Program-made: the position numbers and the translations under genes | Shown: one piece after another, positions 1-9,703 of the stretch | Layout of the letters: every line of letters starts with the position of its first letter | Numbering within the stretch: the first letter of the stretch is position 1 | Notes under the pieces: generated by a model | What the model was told of the DNA's origin: nothing | The model's input: the letters and a program-made list of their open reading frames with translations, nothing else | Database searches by the model: none | NCBI RefSeq assembly: GCF_022669015.1 | Contig: NZ_JAKKSL010000004.1 | Span: 1-64,000 of the forward strand | Direction of reading: 5' to 3' | Origin: Colwellia maritima | GTDB lineage: Bacteria > Pseudomonadota > Gammaproteobacteria > Enterobacterales > Alteromonadaceae | Length of the DNA: 64,000 nt

Positions 1-302
1 TAGCAGATGAATTTGACACTGTGCTTATTAGTAATGTGCCACAGTTTGCCGGAGATCTTATACCGGCTGTGTTTTCAGGCATTGAAGATTGCTACCAACG
101 TAGCGGAGTATTAATGGGCGAGTTGCGACATTTAGACGATGAAGCGCGCCGTTTTATAGCCTTAGTTGACGAATTTTATGATTCTAAGGTGCAATTAATC
201 ATCAGCGCTGATGTTGACATAACTCAGCTTTACCAAGGAACGCAGCTCAGTTTTGAGTTTCAACGCTGCCAGTCTCGATTATTCGAGATGCAAAATTTTT
301 AA
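1..302 (+). CDS. zapE: ZapE/AFG1-family ATPase, C-terminal part (5' end outside window)
   Basis: The open frame enters from the left edge (in frame from base 3) and stops at 302. The readable 99 residues match the C-terminal end of ZapE (YhcM, AFG1-like P-loop ATPase): ISNVPQF, then DEARRFIALVDEFYD, then a beta strand KVQLIISADV and the closing FEFQR..SRLFEM. In E. coli ZapE is a cytoplasmic ATPase that acts on the Z-ring late in division. The Walker motifs lie outside the window, so ATP binding cannot be checked here. Residues up to the internal GTG at 21 are clearly part of the protein, so that codon is not a start. Confidence 0.87.
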   Translation, partial: ADEFDTVLISNVPQFAGDLIPAVFSGIEDCYQRSGVLMGELRHLDDEARRFIALVDEFYDSKVQLIISADVDITQLYQGTQLSFEFQRCQSRLFEMQNF

Positions 303-309
303 CGAATTC

Positions 310-328
310 TCACTAATAATTAGTTTTT
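310..328 (+). terminator. weak putative terminator after zapE
   Basis: A short palindrome ACTAATAATTAGT directly follows the zapE stop and runs into six T residues. The stem is only five AT-rich pairs, so this is a weak call. Confidence 0.35.
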
Positions 329-485
329 TACACTAAATAGTAGGGTTTTGATAACCAACGCTCTTTAGGTTTTTAATATCCTATTGAAAAATAAGACATT
401 AAAGTTGGCATTGTATTTGTAATTACTTATTCAACTAATAGCGTTAAATCACTTATTCAGCAAATATTTATAAAAGGTTGCCATC

Positions 486-1352
486 ATGAATCATAAAATT
501 AAATTAACATTACTTCCAAAAACGTTACTTCCAAAAACATTGATAGCAGCATCATTAGTGTCGCTATTCTCAACTTCAGCTGTGTATGCGCATAGCTCAT
601 GTGATGTTGACATGAAAGCCGGTATGACGGTTGATAAATCGAAATTAGAATTTTTTGAATCTGAAAATAAGAAAAACACTCTTTATACCATTGATAATAA
701 ACATAATTTAACTGTTCGTGGTAAAGCCATTTCTTTAAATTCAAGTCAGCAAGCACTCGTTGAACAATATGCTAGCCACATTCGTACTACCATACCACAA
801 GCAAGGAAAGTTGCTATTGAAGGGGTGGATCTTGCAATAGAGGGGGTAAACTTAGCGTTTAATGAATTATTAGGTGAGGGTAATAATGCAAGTGTTGACT
901 TAACAAAAGAACTGGCATTAATTAAAGATGATCTTGCTGAAAAATTCACGATAGAGCATGGTTTTACCATAGGTGAAAATGGGTTAGAAGATAAAGAATT
1001 ACTTGGTGAAGATTTTGAAAAACGCGTTGAAACAGCAGTAGAGAAGGCTGTTGTAAATTCTATGGGCATGTTGATGATGGCATTAGGACAACAAATGTTT
1101 TCCGGTGGTGATACCCAAGATTTTGAAACCCGTATGGAAAATTTTGGTGAAAACATTGAACACGAAATGGAGTTAAGATCCAAAAAAATAGAAGAAAAAG
1201 CCAACAGTTTATGTGCCGCAGTAGTTGAAATTGACCAACTTGAAGAAAAGCTGAAATCGAGTATCACACCATTAGCTGATATTGATGTGATAACGGCTAA
1301 ATATACCCGTGAACACGATAAACATGAAAAACAAGATAAAACATTAATGTAA
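486..1352 (+). CDS. YggN-like periplasmic protein (DUF2884)
   Basis: A 288-residue protein with an N-terminal signal peptide (hydrophobic run about residues 17-35, cleavage near VYAHS). The mature part has the DUF2884/YggN pattern: an early CDVDM, a short beta segment (NLTVRGKAISLNSSQQAL), then long amphipathic helices and a late conserved Cys (NSLCAAVVEIDQLEEKL). The family has no established function in E. coli. Two small tandem duplications are visible: LLPKT repeated in the signal peptide, and AIEGVDL/AIEGVNL near residue 110. The start has a purine-rich AAAAGG just upstream. It stands alone between zapE and a terminator. Confidence 0.8.
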   Translation: MNHKIKLTLLPKTLLPKTLIAASLVSLFSTSAVYAHSSCDVDMKAGMTVDKSKLEFFESENKKNTLYTIDNKHNLTVRGKAISLNSSQQALVEQYASHIRTTIPQARKVAIEGVDLAIEGVNLAFNELLGEGNNASVDLTKELALIKDDLAEKFTIEHGFTIGENGLEDKELLGEDFEKRVETAVEKAVVNSMGMLMMALGQQMFSGGDTQDFETRMENFGENIEHEMELRSKKIEEKANSLCAAVVEIDQLEEKLKSSITPLADIDVITAKYTREHDKHEKQDKTLM

Positions 1353-1371
1353 CCACTATCACATAAGCGAC

Positions 1372-1408
1372 AAAGGCTCAGTAATGTTATCATTAGCGAG
1401 CCTTTTTA
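1372..1408 (+). terminator. Rho-independent terminator after the YggN-like gene
   Basis: AAGGCTC and GAGCCTT pair across an 18-base loop and are followed by TTTATTTTTT. It starts about 20 bases after the stop codon at 1352. Confidence 0.7.
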
Positions 1409-1432
1409 TTTTTTACTTTCACTCGGTCAAAC

Positions 1433-2220
1433 ATGCACGCTGTTCACCAATTACATCAATTTCGAAAAAGCCTCAGTACAACAACGTATAAAGCAAGAGG
1501 GCAACGTGTAATACGTTGTGACTTATGTCGGTTAGCAAAACAATATTGTATCTGTGCTATCGCACCTCAACAACGTTCCGTTGTGACTAACGCAGGGTTT
1601 CTTCTATTAATGTATGACACAGAAGTGTTAAAACCTAGTAATACAGGTAAATTGATTGCCGATGTCATTCCTGATACTTTTGCTTTTTGTGGTCTAGAAC
1701 CGCCAAAAATGATGAACTACTGGCATTACTCAATGATGAAAAATGGCAACCCTTTGTTGTATTCCCGCAAGAATATGCAGACAGCCGGCGTCAAGTTTTT
1801 ACTCAAAAAGTAGTATGTACTCAGGGAAAAAGACCCTTATTTGTTATGCTTGATGGCAGCCGGCGTGAAGCAAAAAAAATGTTTCGTAAAAGTCCATATT
1901 TAGATAAATACCCCATGGTATCTTTTGATCCCAAACAGGCAATGCATACTAAAGCCTCAATGAATAATGCACATTGCTCTCCCGTAGGAGAAGACTCGCG
2001 TTATACCGTTAGAAAAACAGCATTAGAACATCAATTTTCAACGGCTGAAGTTGCAGCAAGAGTGCTTGAAATGTCAGGGGAACAGAGTAATGGTCATTTA
2101 CTTGATTTATGGTTTGATGTGTTTAATTTTCAATACCAAAAAAGTGTTTGTCAACGCAATAAAGGTAATGAACATGCGGTTGAAAATTATGAAAAGTTTT
2201 TAAGAGAGAAAGGGAATTAA
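1433..2220 (+). CDS. DTW-domain tRNA-uridine aminocarboxypropyltransferase family protein (frameshifted)
   Basis: Two overlapping frames make one protein of about 260 residues. The first frame carries the zinc-ribbon pattern RCDLCRLAKQYCIC and the conserved LKPSNTGKLIADVIPDTFAF. The second carries WSRTAKNDELLALL, the core strand PLFVMLDGS and the C-terminal helices. The shift is at about 1682-1687 in a run of five T; six T restore AFLWSRT. DTW proteins (TapT/DTWD family) place the acp group of SAM on tRNA uridines in the cytoplasm. The signature DxTW motif reads DGSRREAKKM, so the expected Trp is Arg (cgg for tgg). Either this copy is damaged or the base is wrong. The gene converges on mmsA. 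Confidence 0.8.
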
Positions 2221-2325
2221 TTTGGCGTTATGTGTTGATTTTGTATGCGCCAATGTAGGTTAGAATTTATTTTGACAGGGCGCGATACATGTCACAATAT
2301 AAATCACGCCCCACATTGGTTGTTC

Positions 2326-3828
2326 TTATTTCATGCTAATGGTTGTATGAATATCTTTACCGTCTTGGTGATCAGGTTCAAACCAACGTGCTGTCACTGA
2401 TTTAGTATAAGTCCAAAAACTAATTACTTGCTTACCGTTTGGACCTAAATCACCCAATTTAGAACCACGTGATCCAGTGAAACTAAAATAAGCTACAGGA
2501 ACCGGAATTGGTACATTAATACCTACTTGACCAACATCAATTTCGTTTTCAAATTTTCTCGCATTCCAACCAGAAGACGTAAATATTGAAGTACCGTTAC
2601 CATTAGGGTTAGCGTTAATGATCTCAATGGCTTCTTCAAGTGTTTCAACTTCTAACACACACAGTGCAGGGCCAAAAATTTCTTGCTTATATATATCCAT
2701 ATCAGTAGTAACGTTAGTGAATAATGTTGGACCAACGAAGTTACCGTTAGGGTAGCCTTCAACTTGGCAATTTCTACCATCAACTAATAAAGTTGCGCCT
2801 TGCTCAACACCAGAATCTAATAAGCTAATAATACGTGCTTTAGCTTGTGGTGATACCACGGGGCCTAAATCAGCATCACGCTGTGTACCAGGGCCAACTT
2901 TCATTAACTTGGCACGTTCAACAATTTCAGGTAACCAATCACGAGTTTTACCTACTAAAATAGTGACCGGGTTTGCCATACAACGTTGTCCTGCAGCACC
3001 AAAAGCTGAGCCTAGTAAATCATTGATCGCTCTGTCTTTATTTGCATCAGGCATAATAACCATGTGGTTTTTAGCACCCATCATTGATTGTGCGCGTTTA
3101 CCGTGTTTAGTGGCATGGTTGTAAACATGCGTACCAACACCGGTTGAACCAATAAAAGATACCGCTTTTACTGCATCAGCTTCTATTAATTGATTAACAA
3201 CATCCGGACCACCGTGAACTACGTTTAATACGCCGACAGGAACACCTGCTTTAAGTGCCAATTCAACTAATAATATAGTTGATGATGGTGCTTGCTCTGA
3301 AGGTTTTAAAATAAAGGTGTTACCACAGGCAATGGCAGGCGGAAACATGAAAGAAGGCAACATTAATGGGAAGTTAAAAGCGGTGATACCAAGGCCAACA
3401 CCTATTGGTTTGTTTAAAGTATAGGTATCTACCCCTGTTGCAGCATTATTTGCCATTTCACCTAATTGTAAACGCGTTACCGAACATGCATTTTCAATGG
3501 CTTCTAATGAACGGCCAACTTCGCCTTCAGCATCGGGTAGTGTTTTACCGTGCTCTAATGTCACTAATTCAGCTAACTCTTGTGTATGCTCTCTTACGAG
3601 TTGTTGAAGATTAAGCATAATACGCATGCGATTGGTTAAAGAAACCTTTGACCATGTTTTAAATGCTTCCGCAGCACTGGCAACTGCTGCGGCCACTTCT
3701 TCTTTTGTAGCCATAGGCACTCGCGCCACAACTTCTTGTGTTGCAGGGTTTAAAACATCCAACCAAGTATCGGTAGTTGAGCGAATTTTTTCACCATTGA
3801 TGATCAATGGAATTTCTTTAACAGACAT
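2326..3828 (-). CDS. mmsA: Methylmalonate-semialdehyde dehydrogenase (CoA-acylating)
   Basis: Intact 500-residue aldehyde dehydrogenase. It has the NAD-binding motif FIGSTGVG (about 225-232), the catalytic Cys283 in GAAGQRCMA, and the MmsA/IolA-type C-terminus ([26 protein letters not shown]). The family oxidises methylmalonate or malonate semialdehyde to propionyl-CoA or acetyl-CoA in valine, thymine or inositol breakdown. In this organism valine catabolism is the likely role, although the other mms genes are not in the window. A LysR regulator is transcribed divergently from the shared 140-base intergenic region, which contains a strong palindrome, so local control by that regulator is likely. 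Confidence 0.95.
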   Translation of the reverse strand: MSVKEIPLIINGEKIRSTTDTWLDVLNPATQEVVARVPMATKEEVAAAVASAAEAFKTWSKVSLTNRMRIMLNLQQLVREHTQELAELVTLEHGKTLPDAEGEVGRSLEAIENACSVTRLQLGEMANNAATGVDTYTLNKPIGVGLGITAFNFPLMLPSFMFPPAIACGNTFILKPSEQAPSSTILLVELALKAGVPVGVLNVVHGGPDVVNQLIEADAVKAVSFIGSTGVGTHVYNHATKHGKRAQSMMGAKNHMVIMPDANKDRAINDLLGSAFGAAGQRCMANPVTILVGKTRDWLPEIVERAKLMKVGPGTQRDADLGPVVSPQAKARIISLLDSGVEQGATLLVDGRNCQVEGYPNGNFVGPTLFTNVTTDMDIYKQEIFGPALCVLEVETLEEAIEIINANPNGNGTSIFTSSGWNARKFENEIDVGQVGINVPIPVPVAYFSFTGSRGSKLGDLGPNGKQVISFWTYTKSVTARWFEPDHQDGKDIHTTISMK

Positions 3829-3911
3829 GACAGACCCTTTGTATAAGTAATATATTTAATTTATAAAGTTAAGACTAAAATAGTCCTTTAGTTTTGATTG
3901 AGCAATACTCA

Positions 3912-3940
3912 TAAATGCAACGCACATTGCATTTATGCAA
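3912..3940. promoter_or_regulatory. Palindromic operator candidate between mmsA and the LysR gene
   Basis: TAAATGCAA (3912-3920) and TTGCATTTA (3927-3935) are perfect 9-base arms around CGCACA, followed by a third half-site ATGCAA at 3935-3940. It lies in the divergent mmsA/LysR intergenic region, about 80 bases upstream of mmsA and 30 upstream of the LysR start, as expected of an autoregulated LysR-type site. Function is inferred. Confidence 0.6.
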
Positions 3941-3968
3941 AGTAAATAATATGTGCTATGCTAAAGCT

Positions 3969-4860
3969 ATGAACTGGGACGATATTAAATTATTTTTAGA
4001 AGTGGCGCGTAGCGAACGTTTATCTATTGCGGCAAAACGCTTAATGATAGATGCTTCCACACTTTCGCGTCGTTTGCATAAACTCGAGGAAAGTTTAGCA
4101 ACCAAGCTATTTGAACGTACGATAGAGGGACATGTATTAACCCTCGATGGGAAAAAATTATTACAATTTGCTCGGCGAATGGAACTCGATGCAGGGCAAG
4201 CATTTGATGAAATTAAAGAACATAAATACCTCAATAGTGGTCGAGTGCGAATAGGCGTCACTGAAGCGTTTGGTAGTTTTTTTATTGCGCCGCATTTAAC
4301 TGATCTCAAGCATGCTTTTCCAAACATTCAAATAGAATTAGTACATTTTGCTCGGGATGTTAAAATCAGTCGTAATGAAGCCGATATTGCCATTGCGGTT
4401 GAAAAACCTAAAAACACCTCAACTATTATTGCTAAACTGTGTGATTACCAATTGCAATTATACGGACATGCAAGTTACCTGCAGCAAATAGAAGACGAAA
4501 TTAATATTAGTAACTTGTCAAAGTACCAATGGGTTAGTTATGTAGATAATCTGTTATTTACCGAACAATTGTCTTATTTAAAAGAATTAAATGCAGATAT
4601 TAAACCCAGTTTTCAAAGTACAAGTATTACCAAACCAATATAGTGCAATAAAAAGTGGTTTAGGTATTGGAATTTTACCTTGCTTTTTGGCTGAGCAAGA
4701 TGCTAGCTTAGTAAAGCTCTGTAAGCATGAAATTAAACTAGTACGTAGTTTTTATTTAGTAACGCACCCAGAGAGTAAACGTATATCTCAAGTCGAAACT
4801 GTTTGGCAATATTTAAAGGCATTAGCATCTCAGAAAAAACAATTGCTTATGCCAGAATGA
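3969..4860 (+). CDS. LysR-family transcriptional regulator divergent to mmsA (frameshifted)
   Basis: N-terminal winged helix-turn-helix starts at MNWDDIKLFLEVARS and runs through ASTLSRRLHKLEESLATKLFER. An effector-binding domain follows (RVRIGVTEAFGSFFIAPHL, NEADIAIAVEKP). The frame breaks at about 4625-4640 and continues one frame over as NQYSAIKSGLGIGILPCFLA to 4860; together they give the usual length of about 297 residues. The ATG at 3969 is chosen over an upstream ATG (3915) because LysR proteins start just before this helix and because 3915 lies in the palindrome. Probable regulator of mmsA. The shift may be a sequencing error. Confidence 0.85.
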
Positions 4861-4915
4861 AACAATTACCAGTATGAAACAATTATTAGTGTAAAACAAA
4901 ATAGCACAGGTGAAT

Positions 4916-5818
4916 ATGGACAACTTAAATCAACCATTAAATGACAATACAAACGGCAAAGGCAACAGAGCCACTTGGCCTCTTATTATCGTTATTATTT
5001 TATTGGTAGTCGCTATTGTTGTTGCGTGGCAATTTACCGGCGACAAAGCCAAACCTGTCGTTATTGAACCCTCAGTACCGATAGCTATTATTGAACCAGA
5101 GCTGACCAAGCAAATTGATATTCCAGTACCTGAACCCGAAGTTGAAGAAACAGAGGTTGTTGAAACCATTAGCGAAGTGCTTGAACCGGAACAAGAACCC
5201 TTACCCGCGTTAGACGAAAGCGATGACTGGTTAAAAATAAAGCTACCTGAAATTACATGGCGTAAGGAATTACTAACCCTGATCATTGATGATGATATGA
5301 TACGTCGATTTGTGGTATTCACCGATAACTTTTCACAAGGAACCGTCGCTTATGAACATAGCCCATTTGTGCTTCCAAACATCAAATTTTCACCTCTAAA
5401 TGGAGATGAAGCAAAGGCCAACAAGCAAAATACTTTACAGTGGAACGAAGATTCAAGTAAACGTTTTGCCTCGTACATTGAGTTACTACGTTCAATGGAC
5501 AGCGACAGCCTTGTACAATGGTATTTAGAGGTTAAACCCTTAATTGACGAAGCCTATAGTGAACTGGGTTATGACGATGACTTCACCAACACGTTACAAA
5601 ACGCGATTACTCGGGTTTTAGATATGGAATTACCTAAATCGTCAATGGAACTTGTACAACCCAGTGTTATGTATAAATTTGCTAACCCCAAACTAGAATC
5701 ATTACCAGATTCAGATAAATTATTACTGCGTTTAGGTAAAGAAAACCTGCTCGTGATGAAGTCTATATTATTAGAATTGCATGAAAAGTTAGCTAAACAA
5801 AAAAATGGAATTAACTAA
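4916..5818 (+). CDS. DUF3014 inner-membrane-anchored protein
   Basis: About 300 residues with a single N-terminal membrane helix (about 22-40, LIIVIILLVVAIVVAWQF), a Pro/Glu-rich linker (residues 45-100, many PEPEVEE-type repeats) and a C-terminal globular domain typical of DUF3014 (WLKIKLPEITW, LLTLIIDDDMIRRFVVFTDN, SPFVLPN). The family has no known function; the topology suggests a periplasmic domain held at the inner membrane by a flexible linker. The ATG at 4916 is preferred to the GTG at 4910 because CAGG lies five bases before it. Confidence 0.82.
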   Translation: MDNLNQPLNDNTNGKGNRATWPLIIVIILLVVAIVVAWQFTGDKAKPVVIEPSVPIAIIEPELTKQIDIPVPEPEVEETEVVETISEVLEPEQEPLPALDESDDWLKIKLPEITWRKELLTLIIDDDMIRRFVVFTDNFSQGTVAYEHSPFVLPNIKFSPLNGDEAKANKQNTLQWNEDSSKRFASYIELLRSMDSDSLVQWYLEVKPLIDEAYSELGYDDDFTNTLQNAITRVLDMELPKSSMELVQPSVMYKFANPKLESLPDSDKLLLRLGKENLLVMKSILLELHEKLAKQKNGIN

Positions 5819-5820
5819 CA

Positions 5821-5900
5821 AAAAGCGGGCAATAAATTACCCCCTACATTGGGGATAGCATAAAAGGTAGGTTGGACTTTAGTCCGACAAAAAAGTTTAA
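5821..5900 (+). repeat. REP-like dispersed repeat
   Basis: Contains GGGCAATAAATTACC followed by CCCTACATTGGGG, and then GTAGGTTGGACTTTAGTCCGAC with an internal inverted repeat (TTGGACT/AGTCCGA). Related modules recur at about 23.47, 30.55-30.64, 40.74-40.85 and 57.66 kb. No RAYT transposase is present in the window. Confidence 0.65.
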
Positions 5901-6047
5901 AAAGGTTCTGCTTTTTGTATGAAAAACACCCATACAGTTGAGTGCTTGTTTAAAATTACCAACTAGTACTTGCATACCTAGCGTTGATTAGCGATAATTC
6001 GCGCCAATTGAACAGCAAACATAATTCCGCGTTGTTTAATTCATTAT

Positions 6048-6161
6048 GGTGACCCTTTTGGTCCCCTCGCAATGATACTCTGTGAACTCGGCCAGATCCG
6101 GAAGGAAGCAACCGCAGCAGACGACTCATGTGCCGAGGTGTGGCTATTAGGGTTGCCACCC
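6048..6161 (+). ncRNA. ffs: 4.5S (small) signal recognition particle RNA
   Basis: About 114 bases matching bacterial 4.5S RNA. The conserved apical domain is present (TCCGGAAGGAAGCA with the asymmetric and symmetric loops, then GCAGACGA and TGTGCCGAGG). The outer stem GGTGACCCT pairs with AGGGTTGCCACC. The RNA binds Ffh and helps target nascent inner-membrane proteins to FtsY. A -10-like TTTAAT at 6035-6040 sits the right distance upstream of the inferred 5' end. In this chromosome it is not beside dnaX-ybaB, where several bacteria keep it. Confidence 0.95.
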
Positions 6162-6181
6162 AATTTTATATTATCAATAAC

Positions 6182-6921
6182 TTAAACCATACCACCATTG
6201 GCTCGTATCGTTTGCCCATTGATCCAACCTCCTTCAGCGCCGGCAAGAAAAGCAGCCGTATTAGCAATATCTTCTGGCTCAGCTAAACGCTCTAATGGAC
6301 TCATTTGGGTTAATTGGTCAATTTGCTCATTTGTTTTTCCAATAAAAAATAATTCAGTTGCGGTCGGTCCTGGTGCAATGGCATTCACCGTAATAGACCG
6401 ACCACGTAATTCTTTTGCGATAATAGCTGTCATCGCCTCAACGGCGGCTTTAGTCGCCGCGTAAATAGCATAGGTTGGTAACTTTATACCCAGTACCGAT
6501 GTGGAGAAATTAATAATACGACCACCATTATTTAACCGTTTAGACGCTTCGCGTAAAGTGTTAAATGTTCCTTGAAAGTTAACCGCAACTGTTTTCTCAA
6601 AGATGTCGTCGCTGCATTGTGCTACTGGCGATAAAATCATGATACCAAAGCAGCATTAACTAACACATCAGGCGAGCCAAAAGTAGACGCCGTTAGATCA
6701 AAAAGCCGAGTAACATCGGCCGCATTTGATACATCGGCTTTAATTGCAACGGCTTTTCCTCCCGTGCGTTTAATGTCTTCTACAACATGTAACGCAGCTT
6801 TTTCACTATGAGAAAAATTAACAACCACTGAAAAACCATCGGTAGCCAAACGCTTTGCAACAGCAGCGCCAATACCGCGAGAAGCGCCAGTCACAATAGC
6901 AACAGATTGAATAGTAGACAT
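6182..6921 (-). CDS. Short-chain dehydrogenase/reductase (frameshifted)
   Basis: Classical SDR of about 246 residues split into two frames. The N-terminal piece (6921 down to about 6640) has the Rossmann motif TGASRGIGAAV and DVLVNAA. The C-terminal piece (to 6182) has the catalytic S..YAIYAATKAAVEAM with Tyr and Lys, then NAIAPGPTATELF and the terminal INGQTIRANGGMV. The break lies at about 6645-6650 in a short T run; one added T gives VNAAFGIMILSP. It is an NAD(P)-dependent oxidoreductase with unknown substrate, close to the glucose/3-oxoacyl reductase-like group. An AraC regulator is divergent to it, so coupled control is likely. Confidence 0.86.
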
Positions 6922-7040
6922 AATGTATTTCCTGATTTAATAATGATGAATAAATAACAATCATCATTTTATCGCTACAGAGCCTATTTACTATTGCACA
7001 AGTCTGCTAATTTATTGCCTAATCCTATATTTATCTTAAA

Positions 7041-7090
7041 TTGAATTAAGTTAAATTAAGTTAGATTAAGTTAAATTAAGTTAAATTAAG
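7041..7090 (+). repeat. Five 10-base tandem repeats between SDR and AraC genes
   Basis: Five units of TTAAATTAAG or one-base variants (TTGAATTAAG, TTAGATTAAG) lie end to end in the divergent SDR/araC promoter region. The unit length is close to one helical turn, so a regulator could bind cooperatively on one DNA face, or copy number may vary by slippage. Confidence 0.8.
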
Positions 7091-7174
7091 GAAGTTTCAC
7101 TTACCACGGCTTTGTCGTTTAAGCTGCATTGTTTAAGCTACATTAATAACGTGTTTTACAAAGGGGAAGGGTGA

Positions 7175-8074
7175 ATGGAAAATGAAAAGGCATTTAATGA
7201 GCTAACTGAATTAATTGCTCAATACGCCAAATGTGATGGCATACACTCTACAAACATAGAGGGTTTACACTGTTATAAAATGTCAGCACTAAATAATAGA
7301 TTACCCGTGATATATAAACCTTCTATATACGTGGTTGCCCAAGGAAATAAACAGGTAATACTCGACAAAGACGTATTTTACTATACTCAAGGAAACTACT
7401 TAGCCGTATCGGTTGATTTACCTTTAATAGGCGAGGTAACAAAAGCAAGCCAGAGTAAGCCTTACTTATGCGCACAAATCGATATTGATATGCAAATTAT
7501 GACGGAACTCGCTATAAAACTACAGACTCAAGAAACATTACCTAACAAAACTGAAAAAGGTGTTTTTGTAGGAAACATCGATGACAGGTTGATGAATTGT
7601 ATATTACGGCTAATGCAATTATTAGATACCCCTAAAGATATCCCTTATTTATCGCCTCTTATCATACAAGAAATACATTATTGCTTATTAAGTGGGCCTC
7701 ACGGCTCCTCAATTATTCAAACCTACTTACAGGGAAGTAATATGCATCGAATAGCCAAAATTATTGACATAATGAAGTCAGATATTGCAAAAAAAGCCAG
7801 TACAAGCGAGTTAGCAGCAAGCGTTAATATGAGTACATCAAGTTTTTATAATCAATTTAAGCAAGTAACTGGCTTTAGCCCACTGCAATACTTAAAACGT
7901 TTACGGCTAACGCAAGCACGACAAATGATGTTGTCTAATAATACCGATGCAACAAACACTGCCTATATAGTGGGGTATGAAAGTCCTTCTCAATTTAATC
8001 GTGAATATGCGCGGTTATTTGGTTTACCGCCGCAGAGAGAGATAAAAGCATTTAGAAAATTAATTACCAATTAA
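7175..8074 (+). CDS. AraC-family regulator with AraC_N (cupin-like) domain
   Basis: Intact 299 residues. The N-terminal half matches the AraC_N type ligand domain (YKPSIYVVAQGNKQVILDKDVF, YYTQGNYLAVSVDLPLIGEV). The C-terminal hundred residues hold two helix-turn-helix motifs (STSELAASVNMSTSSFYNQFKQVTG and the second YIVGYESPSQFNREYARLFG). A strong purine-rich RBS (AAGGGGAAGGG) precedes the ATG. AraC_N regulators commonly sit divergent to, and switch on, a single oxidoreductase gene; here the neighbour is an SDR. The 10-base tandem repeats between them are candidate binding sites. Confidence 0.9.
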   Translation: MENEKAFNELTELIAQYAKCDGIHSTNIEGLHCYKMSALNNRLPVIYKPSIYVVAQGNKQVILDKDVFYYTQGNYLAVSVDLPLIGEVTKASQSKPYLCAQIDIDMQIMTELAIKLQTQETLPNKTEKGVFVGNIDDRLMNCILRLMQLLDTPKDIPYLSPLIIQEIHYCLLSGPHGSSIIQTYLQGSNMHRIAKIIDIMKSDIAKKASTSELAASVNMSTSSFYNQFKQVTGFSPLQYLKRLRLTQARQMMLSNNTDATNTAYIVGYESPSQFNREYARLFGLPPQREIKAFRKLITN

Positions 8075-8158
8075 ATTTTAACTAAAGGCAATTCAATTGG
8101 TATTCAATGCGGTATGCGCTAGACTTAATGCCATTCAACGTAAAGTAAGGGACTATTT

Positions 8159-9615
8159 ATGAATATTCAACACCATGGCGCGGTTAACGGTGTGACTGGC
8201 TCATGTCATCAATTGCACATAGACGATAACTATTCTATTTTAATTGATTGTGGGTTATTTCAAGGAGCAGAGAAGAACAAAGGAAATGACGTAGACAATA
8301 ACGAAGAAAATTTATCTATTGATTTTGACATCAGCACGGTGAACGCCTTAATCGTAACACATTGTCATATTGATCATGTTGGCCGTATTCCTTACTTACT
8401 CGCAGCAGGATTTCGAGGTGCAATTTACGCCACCGAAGCGACCGCAGCATTATTACCCTTGGTCATTGAAGACGCACTCAAAGTAGGCGTTACACGTAAT
8501 AAATCCATTATTGATGCTTGTTTGAAGTTATTAACAAACCAACTTGTGCCGCTACCCTATAAACAGTGGCACAACATATCAGCAAAGGGCAGCACCGACA
8601 CTAAAATTAAATTTCAAGTAGCAGGGCACATTCTTGGCTCTGCGTACGTTGAAATAGAATTAAATACGCCAGACAGTCAAAAGCCTAAGCACCGAGTTGT
8701 GTTCTCAGGTGATCTGGGTGCGCCTTATGCACCGCTTTTACCCGCTCCTAAAAGCCCATACCGCGCTGACACCTTAATTATTGAATCAACCTACGGCGAT
8801 AAAAATCATCAACACCGCAAAGACCGTACAAAGCAATTAGAATCCATCATTGAAAAAGCCGTAGCCGACAATGGGGTTGTACTTATTCCCGCATTTAGCA
8901 TAGGTAGAACGCAAGAGTTATTATATGAGCTTGAGAAAATTATACATCAACAACAAAAGCATCATCCGAAAGATCAACAAAAGCAATCGGCACTGTGGCA
9001 AAACATCGACATTATTGTCGACTCGCCTATGGCCGCGAAATTCACTGAACAATATAAACGCTTTAAACTATTTTGGGATAAAGAAGCAAAACGTGTGTTA
9101 AACGCGGGCAGGCATCCATTAAACTTTGAGCAACTTTATACTGTTGATAGCCATCAAGAACACCTAAATACAATAGCATACCTAGCTAAAAGCAGACGAT
9201 TTTCAAGCCCAAAGCCACCATCGTTATCGCGGCAAGTGGTATGTGCAGCGGCGGTAGAATAGTCAATTATTTAAAACAATTTCTAAGTGATAGTACCGCT
9301 GATGTACTGTTTGTGGGGTATCAAGCGCAAGGTACATTAGGGCGTGATATTCAACACTATGGCTCACTAGCTAACGTTGGCAAGCAGGGCTATGTTTTTA
9401 TTGATGGCAAAAGGGTAGATATCAAAGCAAATATTCACAGTATAAGTGGTTACTCAGCCCATGCCGACCAAAACGGCCTGGTAAATTTTGTAAAGCGCAT
9501 GCGTCATAAACCGTCTCATATAAAAATAGTACATGGTGATGATGATGCCAAACAAGCATTAGCTAAAAAGTATCAACAACTATTACCTAACGCAAAAATA
9601 GAAATTCCAAACTAA
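8159..9615 (+). CDS. MBL-fold, beta-CASP, RNA-metabolism-type hydrolase (frameshifted)
   Basis: A protein of about 485 residues in two frames. The first has the metal site THCHIDH (residues 67-73), GHILGSAYVEIEL, FSGDLGAPY and the beta-CASP segment (IESTYGDKNHQ, LIPAFSIGRTQELLYEL, VDSPMAAKFTEQY). The second begins within IVIAASGMCSGGRIVNYL and carries the third metal motif SGYSAHADQ and a final His in KIVHGDDDAKQAL (RMMBL domain). The break is at about 9190-9210 next to a TTTT run. This CPSF73/YSH1-like family acts as an RNA nuclease in archaea and some bacteria; the bacterial substrate is not known. It appears monocistronic. Confidence 0.9.
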
Positions 9616-9703
9616 GACCTAAATCATATTATACCTGTGTTTGCTACTGAAAATTATTATCTATTTTTTCCTTAATAAAACTGTAATAAAGTAAAAACTC
9701 TAG

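Noticed and set aside
746..1393. 215-codon minus-strand open frame opposite the YggN-like gene
   Set aside because: It is a shadow of the real gene, whose signal peptide, family match and terminator lie on the plus strand.
7041..7090. CRISPR array
   Set aside because: The 10- and 12-base tandem repeats (also 21471-21550) have no spacers and no cas genes are nearby.
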